This document shows positions 1 through 8,843 of a DNA stretch of 64,000 nucleotides, one piece after another. Every line of letters starts with the position of its first letter. Position 1 is the stretch's first letter. Made by a program: the position numbers and the translations under genes. The DNA is from JBCCMQ01 sp039026235 (GTDB lineage Bacteria; Pseudomonadota; Alphaproteobacteria; Rhodobacterales; Rhodobacteraceae), in NCBI GenBank assembly GCA_039026235.1, contig JBCCMQ010000002.1:186001-250000 (forward strand). The letters are read 5' to 3'. The notes below the pieces were generated by a model. The model saw nothing but the letters and a program-made list of their open reading frames with translations. It did not search any database and had not been told where the DNA came from.

Positions 1-141
1 CGCGATGCCTATGCGCGCGCCCGGGTCAATCGGTCGGGGCGACGCTACGCCTCGGTTCACGTCGAGGCCTGGCAGGACAACAGAAGCCGGCTTTTTGCGC
101 AGGCCACGGGGCATTTCATGATGCCCGCGCAGGATGGCTGA
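1..141 (+). CDS. PaaI/hotdog-type thioesterase, C-terminal 46 residues only
   Basis: The frame is open from base 1 and stops at TGA 139-141, so only the C-terminal 46 residues are present. They read as the last strands of a hotdog fold: V-x-V-E-A-W-Q-D followed by A-Q-A-T-G-H-F, a pattern seen in PaaI-family acyl-CoA thioesterases, whose last strand commonly ends ATGxF. The catalytic region lies outside the window, so activity cannot be judged. The stop overlaps the start of the MATE gene by 8 bases, which suggests cotranscription. The assignment rests on a short stretch and is moderate. Confidence 0.5.
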   Translation, partial: RDAYARARVNRSGRRYASVHVEAWQDNRSRLFAQATGHFMMPAQDG

Positions 142-1486
142 AACGGGGGCGCCGTCCACGCCAGAAAAAGAGATCACGCACCGGCGCGTTCTGGCCATCG
201 CATTGCCGATTGTCCTTTCGAACGCGACTGTGCCCCTTCTGGGCGCCGTGGACACCGGCGTTGTGGGCCAACTGGGCGAGGCCGCACCGATAGGGGCCGT
301 TGGCATCGGTGCCGTGATCTTATCGGCAATCTACTGGATATTCGGCTTTCTGCGCATGGGCACCGTCGGGCTCACCGGTCAGGCTGCAGGTGCGGGTGAC
401 AAAGTCGAAGTATCGGTCATTTTAACGCGTGGCCTCTTCATAGGTGTAACCGGTGGCGTGCTACTGATCGCCTGTCAGACGCCCTTGCTCTGGGCCAGCT
501 TTTCGATTTCGCCAGCCAGCGATGAAGTGGAAAACCTGGCGCGGCAATACCTTGGCATCCGGATCTGGTCCGCCCCGGCGGCAATCGCGGGTTACGCGGT
601 CACTGGCTGGTTGATCGGGCAGGAACGAACGAAGTCGGTTTTCGTAATCCAGATCTGGATGAACAGCCTCAACATCGTTCTGGACCTTGTCTTCGTCATG
701 GCATTCGGCTGGGGTGTCAAAGGCGTGGCGTTCGCGACCTTTCTGGCCGAATGGTCGGGCTTTGTTCTAGGTCTCTGGCTTTGCCGCGATGCCTTTGCGA
801 ACAAGGCCTGGCGCGACTGGACCCGTGTCCTTGCCCGAAGCAAGCTGGTTCGGCTGGCCAATGTCTCGTCCGATTTGCTGGTCCGTTCGGTGACGTTCGA
901 ATGCGTCTTTGTCTCATTCATGCTTGTGGGCAGCCGGTTTGGCGACATCACACTTGCAGCCAATCAGATCCTTCTTCAGTTTCTGCATTTTACAGCATTT
1001 GCCTTGGATGGGTTTGCCTTTGCGGCCGAGGCTCTGGTTGCCCAGGCATTTGGCGCCAAGAACCGGACGGCGGTGCGTCTCAGCGCCATCTTCACTTCGT
1101 CCTGGGCCGGTGCGGTAAGCGTGCTGATGACCTTGCTCTTCCTGGCCGGTGGACCGGCGATCATCGATCTCATGTCGACTTCGGAAGGTGTACGCCAAGC
1201 GGCACGTACCTACGTGATTTATGTGGCCTTTGTTCCGATCTTTGGCGTCGCGGCCTTTATGCTGGATGGGATTTTTGTCGGCGCCGTTCGGTCGCGGGAT
1301 ATGCGTAACACGACGCTGATTTCCGGTGCGGCCTATGGCATTTCGGCGCTGCTTTTGCTGCAGCCGCTTGGCAATCACGGTCTCTGGTTCGCGCTCATGG
1401 TTTTCTTTGTTGCGCGCGCGGTGACACTCGGCCTGCGCTACCCGGCGCTGGAAAGATCGGTCGGGTCCGACAGCCACGTCGTATGA
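134..1486 (+). CDS. MATE family efflux transporter (DinF/NorM-like)
   Basis: This 450-residue, very hydrophobic protein has about twelve predicted membrane segments, the normal size and topology for the MATE family of cation-coupled drug or metabolite exporters. The N-terminal segment reads VLAIALPIVLSNATVPLLGAVDTGVVGQLG; this alternation of a helix, Asn and Pro and a VDTxVVGxLG turn is typical of the first two helices of DinF-type MATE proteins. The second half repeats the pattern (ANQILLQFLHFTAFALDGFAFAAEAL), as expected for the internally duplicated fold. The ATG at 134 overlaps the preceding thioesterase frame. The 3' end overlaps the convergent pyrD gene by 49 bases. The substrate cannot be told from sequence. 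Confidence 0.9.
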   Translation: MAETGAPSTPEKEITHRRVLAIALPIVLSNATVPLLGAVDTGVVGQLGEAAPIGAVGIGAVILSAIYWIFGFLRMGTVGLTGQAAGAGDKVEVSVILTRGLFIGVTGGVLLIACQTPLLWASFSISPASDEVENLARQYLGIRIWSAPAAIAGYAVTGWLIGQERTKSVFVIQIWMNSLNIVLDLVFVMAFGWGVKGVAFATFLAEWSGFVLGLWLCRDAFANKAWRDWTRVLARSKLVRLANVSSDLLVRSVTFECVFVSFMLVGSRFGDITLAANQILLQFLHFTAFALDGFAFAAEALVAQAFGAKNRTAVRLSAIFTSSWAGAVSVLMTLLFLAGGPAIIDLMSTSEGVRQAARTYVIYVAFVPIFGVAAFMLDGIFVGAVRSRDMRNTTLISGAAYGISALLLLQPLGNHGLWFALMVFFVARAVTLGLRYPALERSVGSDSHVV

Positions 1487-2526
1487 TCCGTGCCGACGGC
1501 ATCGGCGACGCAGGCAAAGCCGTCCCTTTTTAACAGCGTGTCGAGACCAACAATTATCTCCCGCACAAGGCCGAGGCCTTGATAGCCCAGCGCCGTATAA
1601 AGTTGCACCGCCGACGCACCAGCCTTGATCTTCGCATAGGCCTGTGCGGCGGATGAGACGCCACCCACACCGATAAGGGGCAGCTGTCCTTCGGTCAGCT
1701 CAAAAAGCTCGGCCAGGATCCTGGTCGACTTCTCAAACAGTGGCTGCCCGGATAACCCTCCGATCTCCGTGCGGCGGCGCGAAGCCAGACCACCACGGTC
1801 TAGGGTCGTATTGGTGGCGATGACGCCGTCGATTTTGAGATCGGTGGCAACGGCGGCAATTCTTCCAAGCTGGGCAGGTGTAAGATCCGGTGCGATCTTT
1901 AGGAAGATCACCGGCTTTTTCTCCAAATGACCACGCACTTCAAGCACCCGTTCAAGGGTGAGCCTGAGCGCCTCTTCTTCCTGAAGATCGCGCAAGTTGG
2001 CGGTGTTGGGCGACGAAACGTTAACGGTCGCGAAATCGATACCGGCACCGCAAATCTCAAGCACCTCGGCGAAATCTTCGGCGCGGTCGATGCTGTCCTT
2101 GTTGGCACCTATGTTCAGTCCAAGAATGCCTTTGCCCTTGCGCGCCAATAGACGCGGCGCAACCGCTTGCGCTCCATCATTGTTAAACCCGAAGCGGTTG
2201 ACGACTGCTCGGTCATCGGTGAGCCGGAAGAAGCGCGGGCGCGGGTTGCCGAACTGTGGTTTCGGCGTAACGGCGCCCACTTCGACAAACCCGAAGCCCG
2301 CCTTCGTCAGCGGCCCAAAGGCAACGGCGTTCTTGTCAAATCCGGCGGCCAGGCCAAGCGGGTTCGCCAAATCCAAGCCGGCCACAGTGGTTCGAAGCGA
2401 CGGCAAATCAGGTTGGTCCGGCATCGGCACGAGACCGCTTCGCAGGGCCGAAATCGACAACGCGTGCGCGCGTTCCGGATCGAGCCTTTGCAGGATCGCA
2501 AGGCCCGCTTTGTCGATGATGCTCAC
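1438..2526 (-). CDS. pyrD: Dihydroorotate dehydrogenase (quinone), class 2
   Basis: PyrD oxidises dihydroorotate to orotate in pyrimidine synthesis and passes electrons to quinone at the inner membrane face. The 362-residue length fits class 2. Visible features are the N-terminal amphipathic helices (residues about 1-40), the FMN-site GFDKNA (62-67), NRFGFNN (110-116) and the active-site NVSSPNT (169-175) with the catalytic serine of class 2 enzymes. A C-terminal IGVGGVSSAAQAY phosphate-binding segment is followed by QLYTALGYQG. The start is a GTG at 2526 that overlaps the TGA of the upstream DUF952 gene (GTGA), indicating translational coupling. The 3' end runs 49 bases into the convergent MATE gene. 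Confidence 0.96.
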   Translation of the reverse strand: MSIIDKAGLAILQRLDPERAHALSISALRSGLVPMPDQPDLPSLRTTVAGLDLANPLGLAAGFDKNAVAFGPLTKAGFGFVEVGAVTPKPQFGNPRPRFFRLTDDRAVVNRFGFNNDGAQAVAPRLLARKGKGILGLNIGANKDSIDRAEDFAEVLEICGAGIDFATVNVSSPNTANLRDLQEEEALRLTLERVLEVRGHLEKKPVIFLKIAPDLTPAQLGRIAAVATDLKIDGVIATNTTLDRGGLASRRRTEIGGLSGQPLFEKSTRILAELFELTEGQLPLIGVGGVSSAAQAYAKIKAGASAVQLYTALGYQGLGLVREIIVGLDTLLKRDGFACVADAVGTDHTTWLSDPTDLSSAG

Positions 2527-2864
2527 TTTGCTTTGGCCGGAAAAATGTGCCGCCCAACATCGTCCAAGGGCAGTGGGCTGGTCCAGATCACTTCATCGAT
2601 CGACAGCGAACGATAAAGGTGCGGGAAATCCTGGCCCCCGCGTGACTTCTCCCATCTAAGCGCCGCACCTAGCGCATCGGGATCGAACGCCAACAAAATC
2701 AGATCCTCGGCGCCGCCAAAGTGCTTTTCGGCTGTTTCCGCCACCTGCGTCGAGGTTGAGAGGTGAATATAGCCGTCTGATAGATCGATCGCCGCGCCCC
2801 GGGTGGTTCCCACCGTCGCGAAGTCATTCCATTCGGATTGTCGGAAAATCTTGAAAACGAGCAT
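2523..2864 (-). CDS. DUF952 family protein
   Basis: A 113-residue protein beginning MLVFKIFRQSEWNDF, with the family patterns AxDLSDGYIHLST and HLYRxL. DUF952 proteins are small, conserved and of unknown biochemical role, resembling the ADP-ribosyltransferase-like fold group. I chose the ATG at 2864 because homologs usually begin directly with the M-x-x-(Y/F)-K-I strand; a GTG at 2885 would add seven residues. The stop is coupled to the GTG start of pyrD. No function is inferred beyond this conserved pairing with pyrD, which I recall as common in Rhodobacterales. Confidence 0.85.
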   Translation of the reverse strand: MLVFKIFRQSEWNDFATVGTTRGAAIDLSDGYIHLSTSTQVAETAEKHFGGAEDLILLAFDPDALGAALRWEKSRGGQDFPHLYRSLSIDEVIWTSPLPLDDVGRHIFPAKAK

Positions 2865-3100
2865 ATCGTCCAATTTGCCAACCACCGCGGCGACGTCAAG
2901 CGCAACGGATGCGCGGGCTTTGGCTTGTCTGACACCAAGGCGGACAAGCCCCTCGTGTGCGCGGTCATATTCCCATGGTGCCCGCGATAAGTGACACGTC
3001 TGTACGAAATGAAGGAACTCGATTAAACGCAGCCAAATCGGCGATTGGGTCTGCCGGTAAATGACGACGTCGCGAATTCATGCGCCAAGGAAACCTGAAT

Positions 3101-3766
3101 ATGTGCGGCCGGTTTGCAATCACCCTGCCAGACGAAGCGATGGCGAACCTGTTTGACGCCGCGCCATCGAATGATCTGCCGACCGTGCCGAATTTCAATA
3201 TCTGTCCCACGAACGAGGTTCACACAGTGGTTTCAGAAGAAGGCACGCGCCGTCTGCGGCCCATGCGCTGGGGTTTCATCCCGCATTGGTACAAGACGCC
3301 TTCGGACGGCCCGCTTCTGATCAATGCACGTGCTGAAACGGTCGCGGAAAAAGCGGCGTTTCGTGCGGCTTGCCGCGCCCGGCGCTGCCTTCTGCCGGTA
3401 AGCGGTTTCTACGAATGGACCAAAGATGGCGATGGCAACCGCCTGCCTTGGTACATTCGGCCGTCCGGCGACGGTTCGCTCGCCCTTGCGGGTATCTGGC
3501 AGAATTGGCGCAGGGATGACGCGGAATTCGTCACCTGCGCAATTGTTACAACCGCAGCAAACCAAGCTATGTCCGCACTTCACCACCGGATGCCGGTGGT
3601 GGTCGGGCGGGACGATTGGCCGCTTTGGCTTGGGGAGACGGGCCACGGCGCCGCCGCCCTGATGCGCGCCGCGCCCGAGGATGCGCTTGTCTGGCACCGC
3701 GTTGACCCGGCGGTGAACTCCAACCGCGCCACCGGTCCCAAACTGATCGCCCCGCTCGCCGCGTAG
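3101..3766 (+). CDS. SRAP family protein (HMCES/YedK-like DNA-protein crosslinking factor)
   Basis: SRAP proteins protect abasic sites in single-stranded DNA by forming a thiazolidine link through Cys2 after removal of the initiator Met. That chemistry fixes the start: the ATG at 3101 gives M-C-G-R-F, whereas the in-frame ATG at 3080 would bury the cysteine. An AAGGAAA ribosome site lies just upstream. Other family residues are visible: Asn75 in LLINARAET, Glu105 in GFYEW, His161 in HHRMPVV. The length, 221 residues, is typical. The protein stands alone, convergent with the next gene and separated from it by only two bases. Confidence 0.93.
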   Translation: MCGRFAITLPDEAMANLFDAAPSNDLPTVPNFNICPTNEVHTVVSEEGTRRLRPMRWGFIPHWYKTPSDGPLLINARAETVAEKAAFRAACRARRCLLPVSGFYEWTKDGDGNRLPWYIRPSGDGSLALAGIWQNWRRDDAEFVTCAIVTTAANQAMSALHHRMPVVVGRDDWPLWLGETGHGAAALMRAAPEDALVWHRVDPAVNSNRATGPKLIAPLAA

Positions 3767-3768
3767 GT

Positions 3769-4962
3769 CTAGATCACAGCGCGTTCGACAAAGGGCGTGC
3801 CGGATTGAATACGGGCATAGCCGAGTGGGCCCAAGTCGAGCGTTTGAAAACGCCCCGTTGTCACCAATTCGGCCAGCCCGCGCCCCATGGCTGCGGCCTG
3901 TTGAAACCCGTGCCCGGAAAACCCGTTTAAGAAAAAGAAGTTAGAGACGTCGGGGTGCGGGCCGACAACGGCGTTCTGGTCCAGGACATTATAGGCATAA
4001 TGCCCGGCCCATTCGTTTACCACACGGATACGCTCAAACGCGGGAATGCGGGTGGCCAGCGCGGGCCAGACCCTGTCGACCCAGATGTCCGGGTCCATCG
4101 AAAAATCGTCGGGGTCCACCGCATGATCGATGGAAGGCGCCGCTCCGGCCAGAAAATACACTCCGTCGCTCCGGACATGAACGCCGCAAGGATCAATTGT
4201 CAGCGGCAACTTGCAAGGCAGGCTTTCCTCGGCCGAGAACACCCAAGAGAACCTTTTTCTCGGCTCAACCGGCAGCTCTAAACCTGACATTGCGGCGATA
4301 CCGGCCGCACGCGGGCCGGCGGCGTTGATGATAAGTCCGGCATTCAGCCTTGTGCCGTCTCCGAGCAGCACTGCATCCACGCGATCCGCTGTCCGGTCAA
4401 TCGAGACGACCTCGCCATCGATAAAGTCGACGCCGACTTCACGGGCGCGGCGGCGCCACCACGTGAACAGACTGGTGCCGTCGAAATACCCTTCGTCCCG
4501 GGTGCCGAAGCTGCCCAGAAGAATGTCGTCCAGCGCGTAAAACGGGAACCTTTCGGCAATTTGCTGGGGTGAAAGAAGGATTGTGCCGGCGCCCAGCGCC
4601 ACCTGGATTTCAATGTTCTGACGCAGCACAGTCTCCATCTGCGGTGACGAGGCCAAGTACATGTAACCGAAGGTGTCGAATGCAATTTTCGGAATCCGCA
4701 CATCGCCCCCCATATGGGACCGGAAGTCCTTTAGGTAAGCCGCGCCGAACTGCGAGATTTTTATGTTGATCTCGGTGGAAAACTGCTGGCGCAGGCAGCT
4801 GTTGGTGTGGGCTGTCGAACACGCTGAATAGCTTGGGTCTCGCTCGATGACCGCGATACGGCCATCGAACCCCAGATCGGTCAAAAACCAAGCAGCGGAA
4901 GAACCCATCATGGCCCCGCCGACAATGATCACGTCGTAGCTTGACTTGGATTCACCGGACAT
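3769..4962 (-). CDS. FAD-dependent oxidoreductase (DAO / sarcosine-oxidase-like family)
   Basis: A 397-residue DAO-fold flavoprotein. The N-terminus YDVIIVGGAMMGSSAAWFL is a dinucleotide-binding Rossmann motif (the usual GxGxxG reads G-G-A-M-M-G). A substrate-domain strand and the C-terminal NGFSGHGFQQAAAMGRGLAEL, near the FAD isoalloxazine, are typical of glycine/sarcosine oxidases and dehydrogenases. The substrate is likely an amine or N-methyl amino acid, but family members vary too much to name one. No partner subunits (soxD, G or A type) flank it, so a monomeric enzyme is more likely than a heterotetrameric sarcosine oxidase. Confidence 0.85.
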   Translation of the reverse strand: MSGESKSSYDVIIVGGAMMGSSAAWFLTDLGFDGRIAVIERDPSYSACSTAHTNSCLRQQFSTEINIKISQFGAAYLKDFRSHMGGDVRIPKIAFDTFGYMYLASSPQMETVLRQNIEIQVALGAGTILLSPQQIAERFPFYALDDILLGSFGTRDEGYFDGTSLFTWWRRRAREVGVDFIDGEVVSIDRTADRVDAVLLGDGTRLNAGLIINAAGPRAAGIAAMSGLELPVEPRKRFSWVFSAEESLPCKLPLTIDPCGVHVRSDGVYFLAGAAPSIDHAVDPDDFSMDPDIWVDRVWPALATRIPAFERIRVVNEWAGHYAYNVLDQNAVVGPHPDVSNFFFLNGFSGHGFQQAAAMGRGLAELVTTGRFQTLDLGPLGYARIQSGTPFVERAVI

Positions 4963-5207
4963 AGCGCCAGCCTATCCCATTTCGTGCCTGCGCAAAGGCG
5001 CATACTGCCGCCGTTTTCGGCGCCGACGGCGTCGCGCCCCGCCTTGCGGATGGCCTAAGCGGCTGGTAGCGATGCGCAGTGACGATGCCTATTGGCTGAA
5101 CGGGAGGCACGGGACGCCGACCCAGAACGGGGGCGCACTTTGCCATCGTCGATTTCCAGGTCTTCTGGATTATCCTGTGCAGCCGCAGGCAGAACCGGAG
5201 GACGCGT

Positions 5208-6314
5208 ATGTCAAAAATTGGCGTTATGCTTTGTGGCCACGGGTCCCGCAGCGAAGCGGCTGTACGGGAATTCGCGGTGCTGGCAAAACGTCTCCCGGAA
5301 TTTTTGCCGCCAGAGTGGTCCATCGACTATGGGTACCTCGAATTTGCCAATCCGGTCATTCGAATGGGGCTCGACAATCTTCGGAACAACGGATGCGAAC
5401 GCATTCTTGCCGTGCCCGGAATGCTCTTTGCGGCGATGCATGCAAAGAATGATATTCCCAGCGTTCTGAATGCCTATGCGTCCGAGCATGGTATCAGGGT
5501 CGACTATGGCCGCGAACTCGGGGTCGATCCAAAGATGGTCGCGGCGGCGGCTGAGCGCATTGAGCAGGCCGAAGAGGCTGCGAATACGCGCCACGGGCCC
5601 GTAGACCGGCATGATACCTGCCTTGTGGTCATAGGGCGTGGGGCCTCGGATCCTGACGCAAATTCCAACGTCTCAAAAATTGCACGCCTCCTTTGGGAAG
5701 GCATGGGCTTTGGTTGGTGTGAAGTCGGCTATTCGGGCGTGACCTTTCCGCTGGTTGAGCCCTGTCTCGAACATGTCGCGCGCCTTGGTTACCGGCGGGT
5801 GATTGTCTTCCCCTATTTCCTTTTCTCCGGCATCCTGATTGATCGGATCTATGGGTTTACGGATCTGGTTTCCGCACGGTTTGCCAAGACCGAATGGGTC
5901 AAGGCAGGTTATCTGAACGATCACCCTAAGGTGCTTGAGACTTTTGCCGAAAGGGTCACCGAAATAATTGGCGGCCAGACGGCGATGAATTGTGCAATGT
6001 GCAAGTACCGCACTCAGGTCCTTGGTTTCGAGACCGAAGTGGGCGCACCTCAGGAAAGCCACCATCACCACGTCGAAGGGCAGGGTGCGGCCGCGCCAGG
6101 ATCAAACGTTTCAGACTGTGTCCTCTGTGCCGATTTTTGCAGCGGGGCCTGTCGTCTCGATGTTGAGACCGGGCATTCCCACGCGCATCATCACCACGCG
6201 CACGGAGATGACCACCATCACCACCATCACGACCATCACCATCCGGAATACCCGCACGCCGACCATCCGCTTGGGCCGGAAAGCGTCCGCAAACACCTGA
6301 AGTCGCCCACATGA
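5208..6314 (+). CDS. cbiX: Sirohydrochlorin cobaltochelatase CbiX, long form with Fe-S motif and His-rich tail
   Basis: CbiX inserts Co2+ into sirohydrochlorin, the early-insertion step of corrin synthesis. Two class II chelatase repeats are visible: GHGSR with His11 and FAAMHAKND with His78 in the first half, and the matching VVIGRGASDPDANS to FPYFLFSG in the second. The protein (368 residues) carries a C-terminal extension with MNCAMC at 260-265, the MxCxxC motif shown in Bacillus megaterium CbiX to bind a 4Fe-4S cluster, plus a second cysteine group (304, 307, 311, 315) and a long His run from 323. A GGAGG ribosome site precedes the ATG. It heads the + strand cob operon and overlaps cobH (ATGA). 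Confidence 0.94.
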   Translation: MSKIGVMLCGHGSRSEAAVREFAVLAKRLPEFLPPEWSIDYGYLEFANPVIRMGLDNLRNNGCERILAVPGMLFAAMHAKNDIPSVLNAYASEHGIRVDYGRELGVDPKMVAAAAERIEQAEEAANTRHGPVDRHDTCLVVIGRGASDPDANSNVSKIARLLWEGMGFGWCEVGYSGVTFPLVEPCLEHVARLGYRRVIVFPYFLFSGILIDRIYGFTDLVSARFAKTEWVKAGYLNDHPKVLETFAERVTEIIGGQTAMNCAMCKYRTQVLGFETEVGAPQESHHHHVEGQGAAAPGSNVSDCVLCADFCSGACRLDVETGHSHAHHHHAHGDDHHHHHHDHHHPEYPHADHPLGPESVRKHLKSPT

Positions 6315-6958
6315 GCCCAGCGTTCGAGTATGAAAGAGATCCCAAACGCATCTACGAGATGAGCTTTGCGGCCATCGATGACGAGCTTTCCGAATTCGAC
6401 ATCCAACCAGAGCTTCGCCCGATGGCGCTTCGGCTTATCCACGCCTGCGGCATGGTCGAAATCGCGAAAGACCTGAGATCAAGCGCGGGGGCGGTCGCCG
6501 CAGGGATCGCGGCGCTGAACCGGGGTGCGCCGATCCTTTGCGATACGGAAATGGTCGCTCAGGGCATCATCCGGCGCGGGCTTCCGGCGGGCGCGAAACC
6601 CATCGTGACGCTGAACGCACCGGGCGTGGCCGACCGGGCCCGCGAAATAAGCACCACGCGGTCTGCTGCCGCGGTCGAATTTTGGCGGCCGAAGCTGGCG
6701 GGCGCGATCGTGGCCATAGGCAATGCGCCAACCGCTCTTTTCCAATTGCTCGAAAACCTCGATGATGGCTGGCCCGCGCCGGCCCTCATCCTCGGTTTTC
6801 CTGTCGGCTTTGTCGGCGCGGCCGAATCCAAGGAATGTCTGGCCGGGTTCGGACGCGGCATTCCCTTCGTGACACTCCTTGGGCGGCGCGGCGGCTCGGC
6901 CATGGCCGCTGCGGCGGTGAACGCTTTGAGCCTTGGCCTGGCAGGAGACGGCACATGA
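6311..6958 (+). CDS. cobH: Precorrin-8X methylmutase CobH/CbiC
   Basis: CobH moves the C-11 methyl group to C-12, turning precorrin-8X into hydrogenobyrinic acid. The 215-residue length is typical. The segment RLIHACGMVEIAKDL contains His44, matching the catalytic histidine of the family. Also present are the characteristic LCDTEMVAQGI and APTALFQLLE stretches, and GFPVGFVGAAESKE near the C-terminus. Start ATG 6311 overlaps the cbiX stop and its own stop overlaps the cobL start, both by ATGA, so the three genes are coupled. By sequence alone CobH (cobalt-free) and CbiC (cobalt-bound) substrates cannot be distinguished. Confidence 0.95.
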   Translation: MSPAFEYERDPKRIYEMSFAAIDDELSEFDIQPELRPMALRLIHACGMVEIAKDLRSSAGAVAAGIAALNRGAPILCDTEMVAQGIIRRGLPAGAKPIVTLNAPGVADRAREISTTRSAAAVEFWRPKLAGAIVAIGNAPTALFQLLENLDDGWPAPALILGFPVGFVGAAESKECLAGFGRGIPFVTLLGRRGGSAMAAAAVNALSLGLAGDGT

Positions 6959-8148
6959 CCGCATGGCTCCATGTCATAGGTATTGGAGAGGACGGCTGGA
7001 ATGGCCTGCGCCCGGCGGCACACAGCGCACTTCAAGGCGCCGAGGTCATCATCGGCGGTGATCGACACCACGGCCTTGTGCCCGAGCTTGGTGCCGAACG
7101 GATTGCGTGGCCGTCACCGTTTCGTGCAATGCTCGATGAGGTGACGAACCTGCGTGGTCGCAAGGTGGCGATCCTAGTGACGGGTGACCCGCTTTGGTTT
7201 TCTGCCGGGCGCTATTTTGTCGATATATTCGGCCCGGATGAGGTCGCTTTCCACCCTCAGCTTTCCGCGTTTCAGCTGGCCGCGATCGAAATGAAATGGA
7301 GCCTTGCGGACGTCGAGACACTGACCGTGCACGGCAGACCGTCAGCGCAGATCGTCCCCTACTTCGCCGAGGGCGTGCGTTTGCTTGTGTTGACCGAAGA
7401 CGCAGGATCGCCGTCTGAAATCGCCGGGCTTTTGACGGCCCATGGATTTGGCCGAAGCACAATGACCGTGCTTGGCGCGCTCGGTGGCCCAAGCCAATGT
7501 CGCATCAGCGGCACGGCCGCGACCTGGCAAGCCGACAGCCCCGATTTCCATGTCCTCGCCGTAGAGTGTCGGGCAGAGCAAGATGCACTGCTTTTGCCTC
7601 GGATCGGCCTCCCGGATGATGCCTTTGAGCATGATGGGAAAATGACCAAACGCGATGTGCGGGCGGCCACGGTCACGGCGCTGGACCCGCGCCGTGGTCA
7701 ACTGCTTTGGGACATCGGGACAGGGTGCGGATCGGTGGCGGTCGAATGGATGCGCGCCGCGCCGGATGCGGTCGCCATCGGGATCGATGCCGAGGCCCCG
7801 CGTCTTGAAATGGCCAGAAAAAACGCCAACCGGCTCGGCGCGCCGCGCCTTAAGCTGCTGCAGGGGCATGTACCCAATGCCCTTGAAGGGCTAGACCGAC
7901 CAAATGCCGTCTTTCTTGGCGGCGGCCTCAGTCTTGAGACGGTCCGGGCGGCAAAGGCGGCCTTGCTGCCCAGGGGTCGGCTCGTCGCGAACGCCGTCAC
8001 GCTAGAATCGGAGACCCTCCTTGCCGCCTGCCAGTCCGACTATGGGGGAGAGCTGGTGCGTCTGAGCGTCTCGCGCGCAGTCGAGGTCGGACACATGCGT
8101 GGCTGGCGTCCTGCGATGCCAGTTACCCAATGGAGACTTTATACGTGA
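6955..8148 (+). CDS. cobL: Precorrin-6Y C5,15-methyltransferase (decarboxylating), CbiE-CbiT fusion
   Basis: CobL methylates C-5 and C-15 and decarboxylates the C-12 acetate chain of precorrin-6Y. The 397-residue protein is the usual fusion: an N-terminal tetrapyrrole methylase of the CbiE type (WLHVIGIGEDGWNGL, residues 4-18; LVTGDPLWFS) and a C-terminal Rossmann methyltransferase of the CbiT type starting near KMTKRDVRA, with the SAM motif LLWDIGTGCGSVAVEW. The start at 6955 (ATGA overlap with cobH) is preferred over the upstream ATG at 6835, which would read through cobH out of frame. Downstream it is coupled to cobI. Confidence 0.95.
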   Translation: MTAWLHVIGIGEDGWNGLRPAAHSALQGAEVIIGGDRHHGLVPELGAERIAWPSPFRAMLDEVTNLRGRKVAILVTGDPLWFSAGRYFVDIFGPDEVAFHPQLSAFQLAAIEMKWSLADVETLTVHGRPSAQIVPYFAEGVRLLVLTEDAGSPSEIAGLLTAHGFGRSTMTVLGALGGPSQCRISGTAATWQADSPDFHVLAVECRAEQDALLLPRIGLPDDAFEHDGKMTKRDVRAATVTALDPRRGQLLWDIGTGCGSVAVEWMRAAPDAVAIGIDAEAPRLEMARKNANRLGAPRLKLLQGHVPNALEGLDRPNAVFLGGGLSLETVRAAKAALLPRGRLVANAVTLESETLLAACQSDYGGELVRLSVSRAVEVGHMRGWRPAMPVTQWRLYT

Positions 8149-8843
8149 CCGGCTGCCTTATCGGTGTTGGCGTGGGCCCGGGCGATCCCGACCTTTTGAC
8201 GGTGCGCGCGGACAGGATCGTGCGTTCCGCAAGCTTTGTGGCCTACCCGGCGCCCGATACCGGCCAAAGCTTTGCCCGCCAGATCGTTGACGGCCTTATC
8301 CCCACGGGCGTCCGGGAATATCCCATCGTCGTTCCGATGCGGACAGATCGCTTTCCGGCCCAAGAGATTTATTCCGCGGCCGCAAGAGACCTGTCGGCCG
8401 CCCTTGAGAGCGGCACCGATGTGGTGGTTCTTTGCGAAGGTGATCCGTTTTTTTATGGATCCTTCATGTATCTCTTTGCCCGGTTGGCAGAGCGCTTCCC
8501 GACCGAGATCGTGCCCGGTGTCAGCAGCCTCGGTGCGGTGGCCGCTGCGGCCCGCCAACCGCTTTGTGCGCGCTCTGACGTCTTGACCATCGTTCCCGCG
8601 ACCCTGCCGGAAGAAGATCTCCGCCAACGGCTCGCCGAGACCGACGCCGCTGCAATTATGAAGCTGGGACGGCATTTTCCAAAGGTGCGTCGCATTCTCG
8701 ATGATCTGGGTCTTTCGGACCGGGCGCAGTATGTGGCGCATGCCTCGCTGCCGCAGCAGGCCGTGCACGCTTTGCAGGGGGCACCCGCGACTGCCCCCTA
8801 TTTTTCGATGGTTATTGTGCCCGGAGTGGATGCATTTGTCTGA
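8145..8843 (+). CDS. cobI: Precorrin-2 C20-methyltransferase CobI/CbiL
   Basis: CobI transfers a methyl group from SAM to C-20 of (cobalt-)precorrin-2. The N-terminal G-V-G-V-G-P-G-D-P-D-L-L-T-V is the canonical tetrapyrrole methylase loop, followed by VLCEGDPFFYGSFMYLFARL and EIVPGVSS, all family hallmarks. I chose GTG 8145, giving a GTGA overlap with the cobL stop and a GGAG about ten bases upstream; ATG 8130 in the same frame is an alternative adding five residues. The product is 232 residues. The end overlaps the start of the cbiG-cobJ fusion by 14 bases. Confidence 0.94.
   Translation: MTGCLIGVGVGPGDPDLLTVRADRIVRSASFVAYPAPDTGQSFARQIVDGLIPTGVREYPIVVPMRTDRFPAQEIYSAAARDLSAALESGTDVVVLCEGDPFFYGSFMYLFARLAERFPTEIVPGVSSLGAVAAAARQPLCARSDVLTIVPATLPEEDLRQRLAETDAAAIMKLGRHFPKVRRILDDLGLSDRAQYVAHASLPQQAVHALQGAPATAPYFSMVIVPGVDAFV

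Noticed and set aside
4963..5207. Possible second cobalamin riboswitch upstream of cbiX
   Set aside because: Some short stretches look similar (TAAGCGG, GGGAGGCACGGG), but there is no B12 box and the conserved core order is missing.
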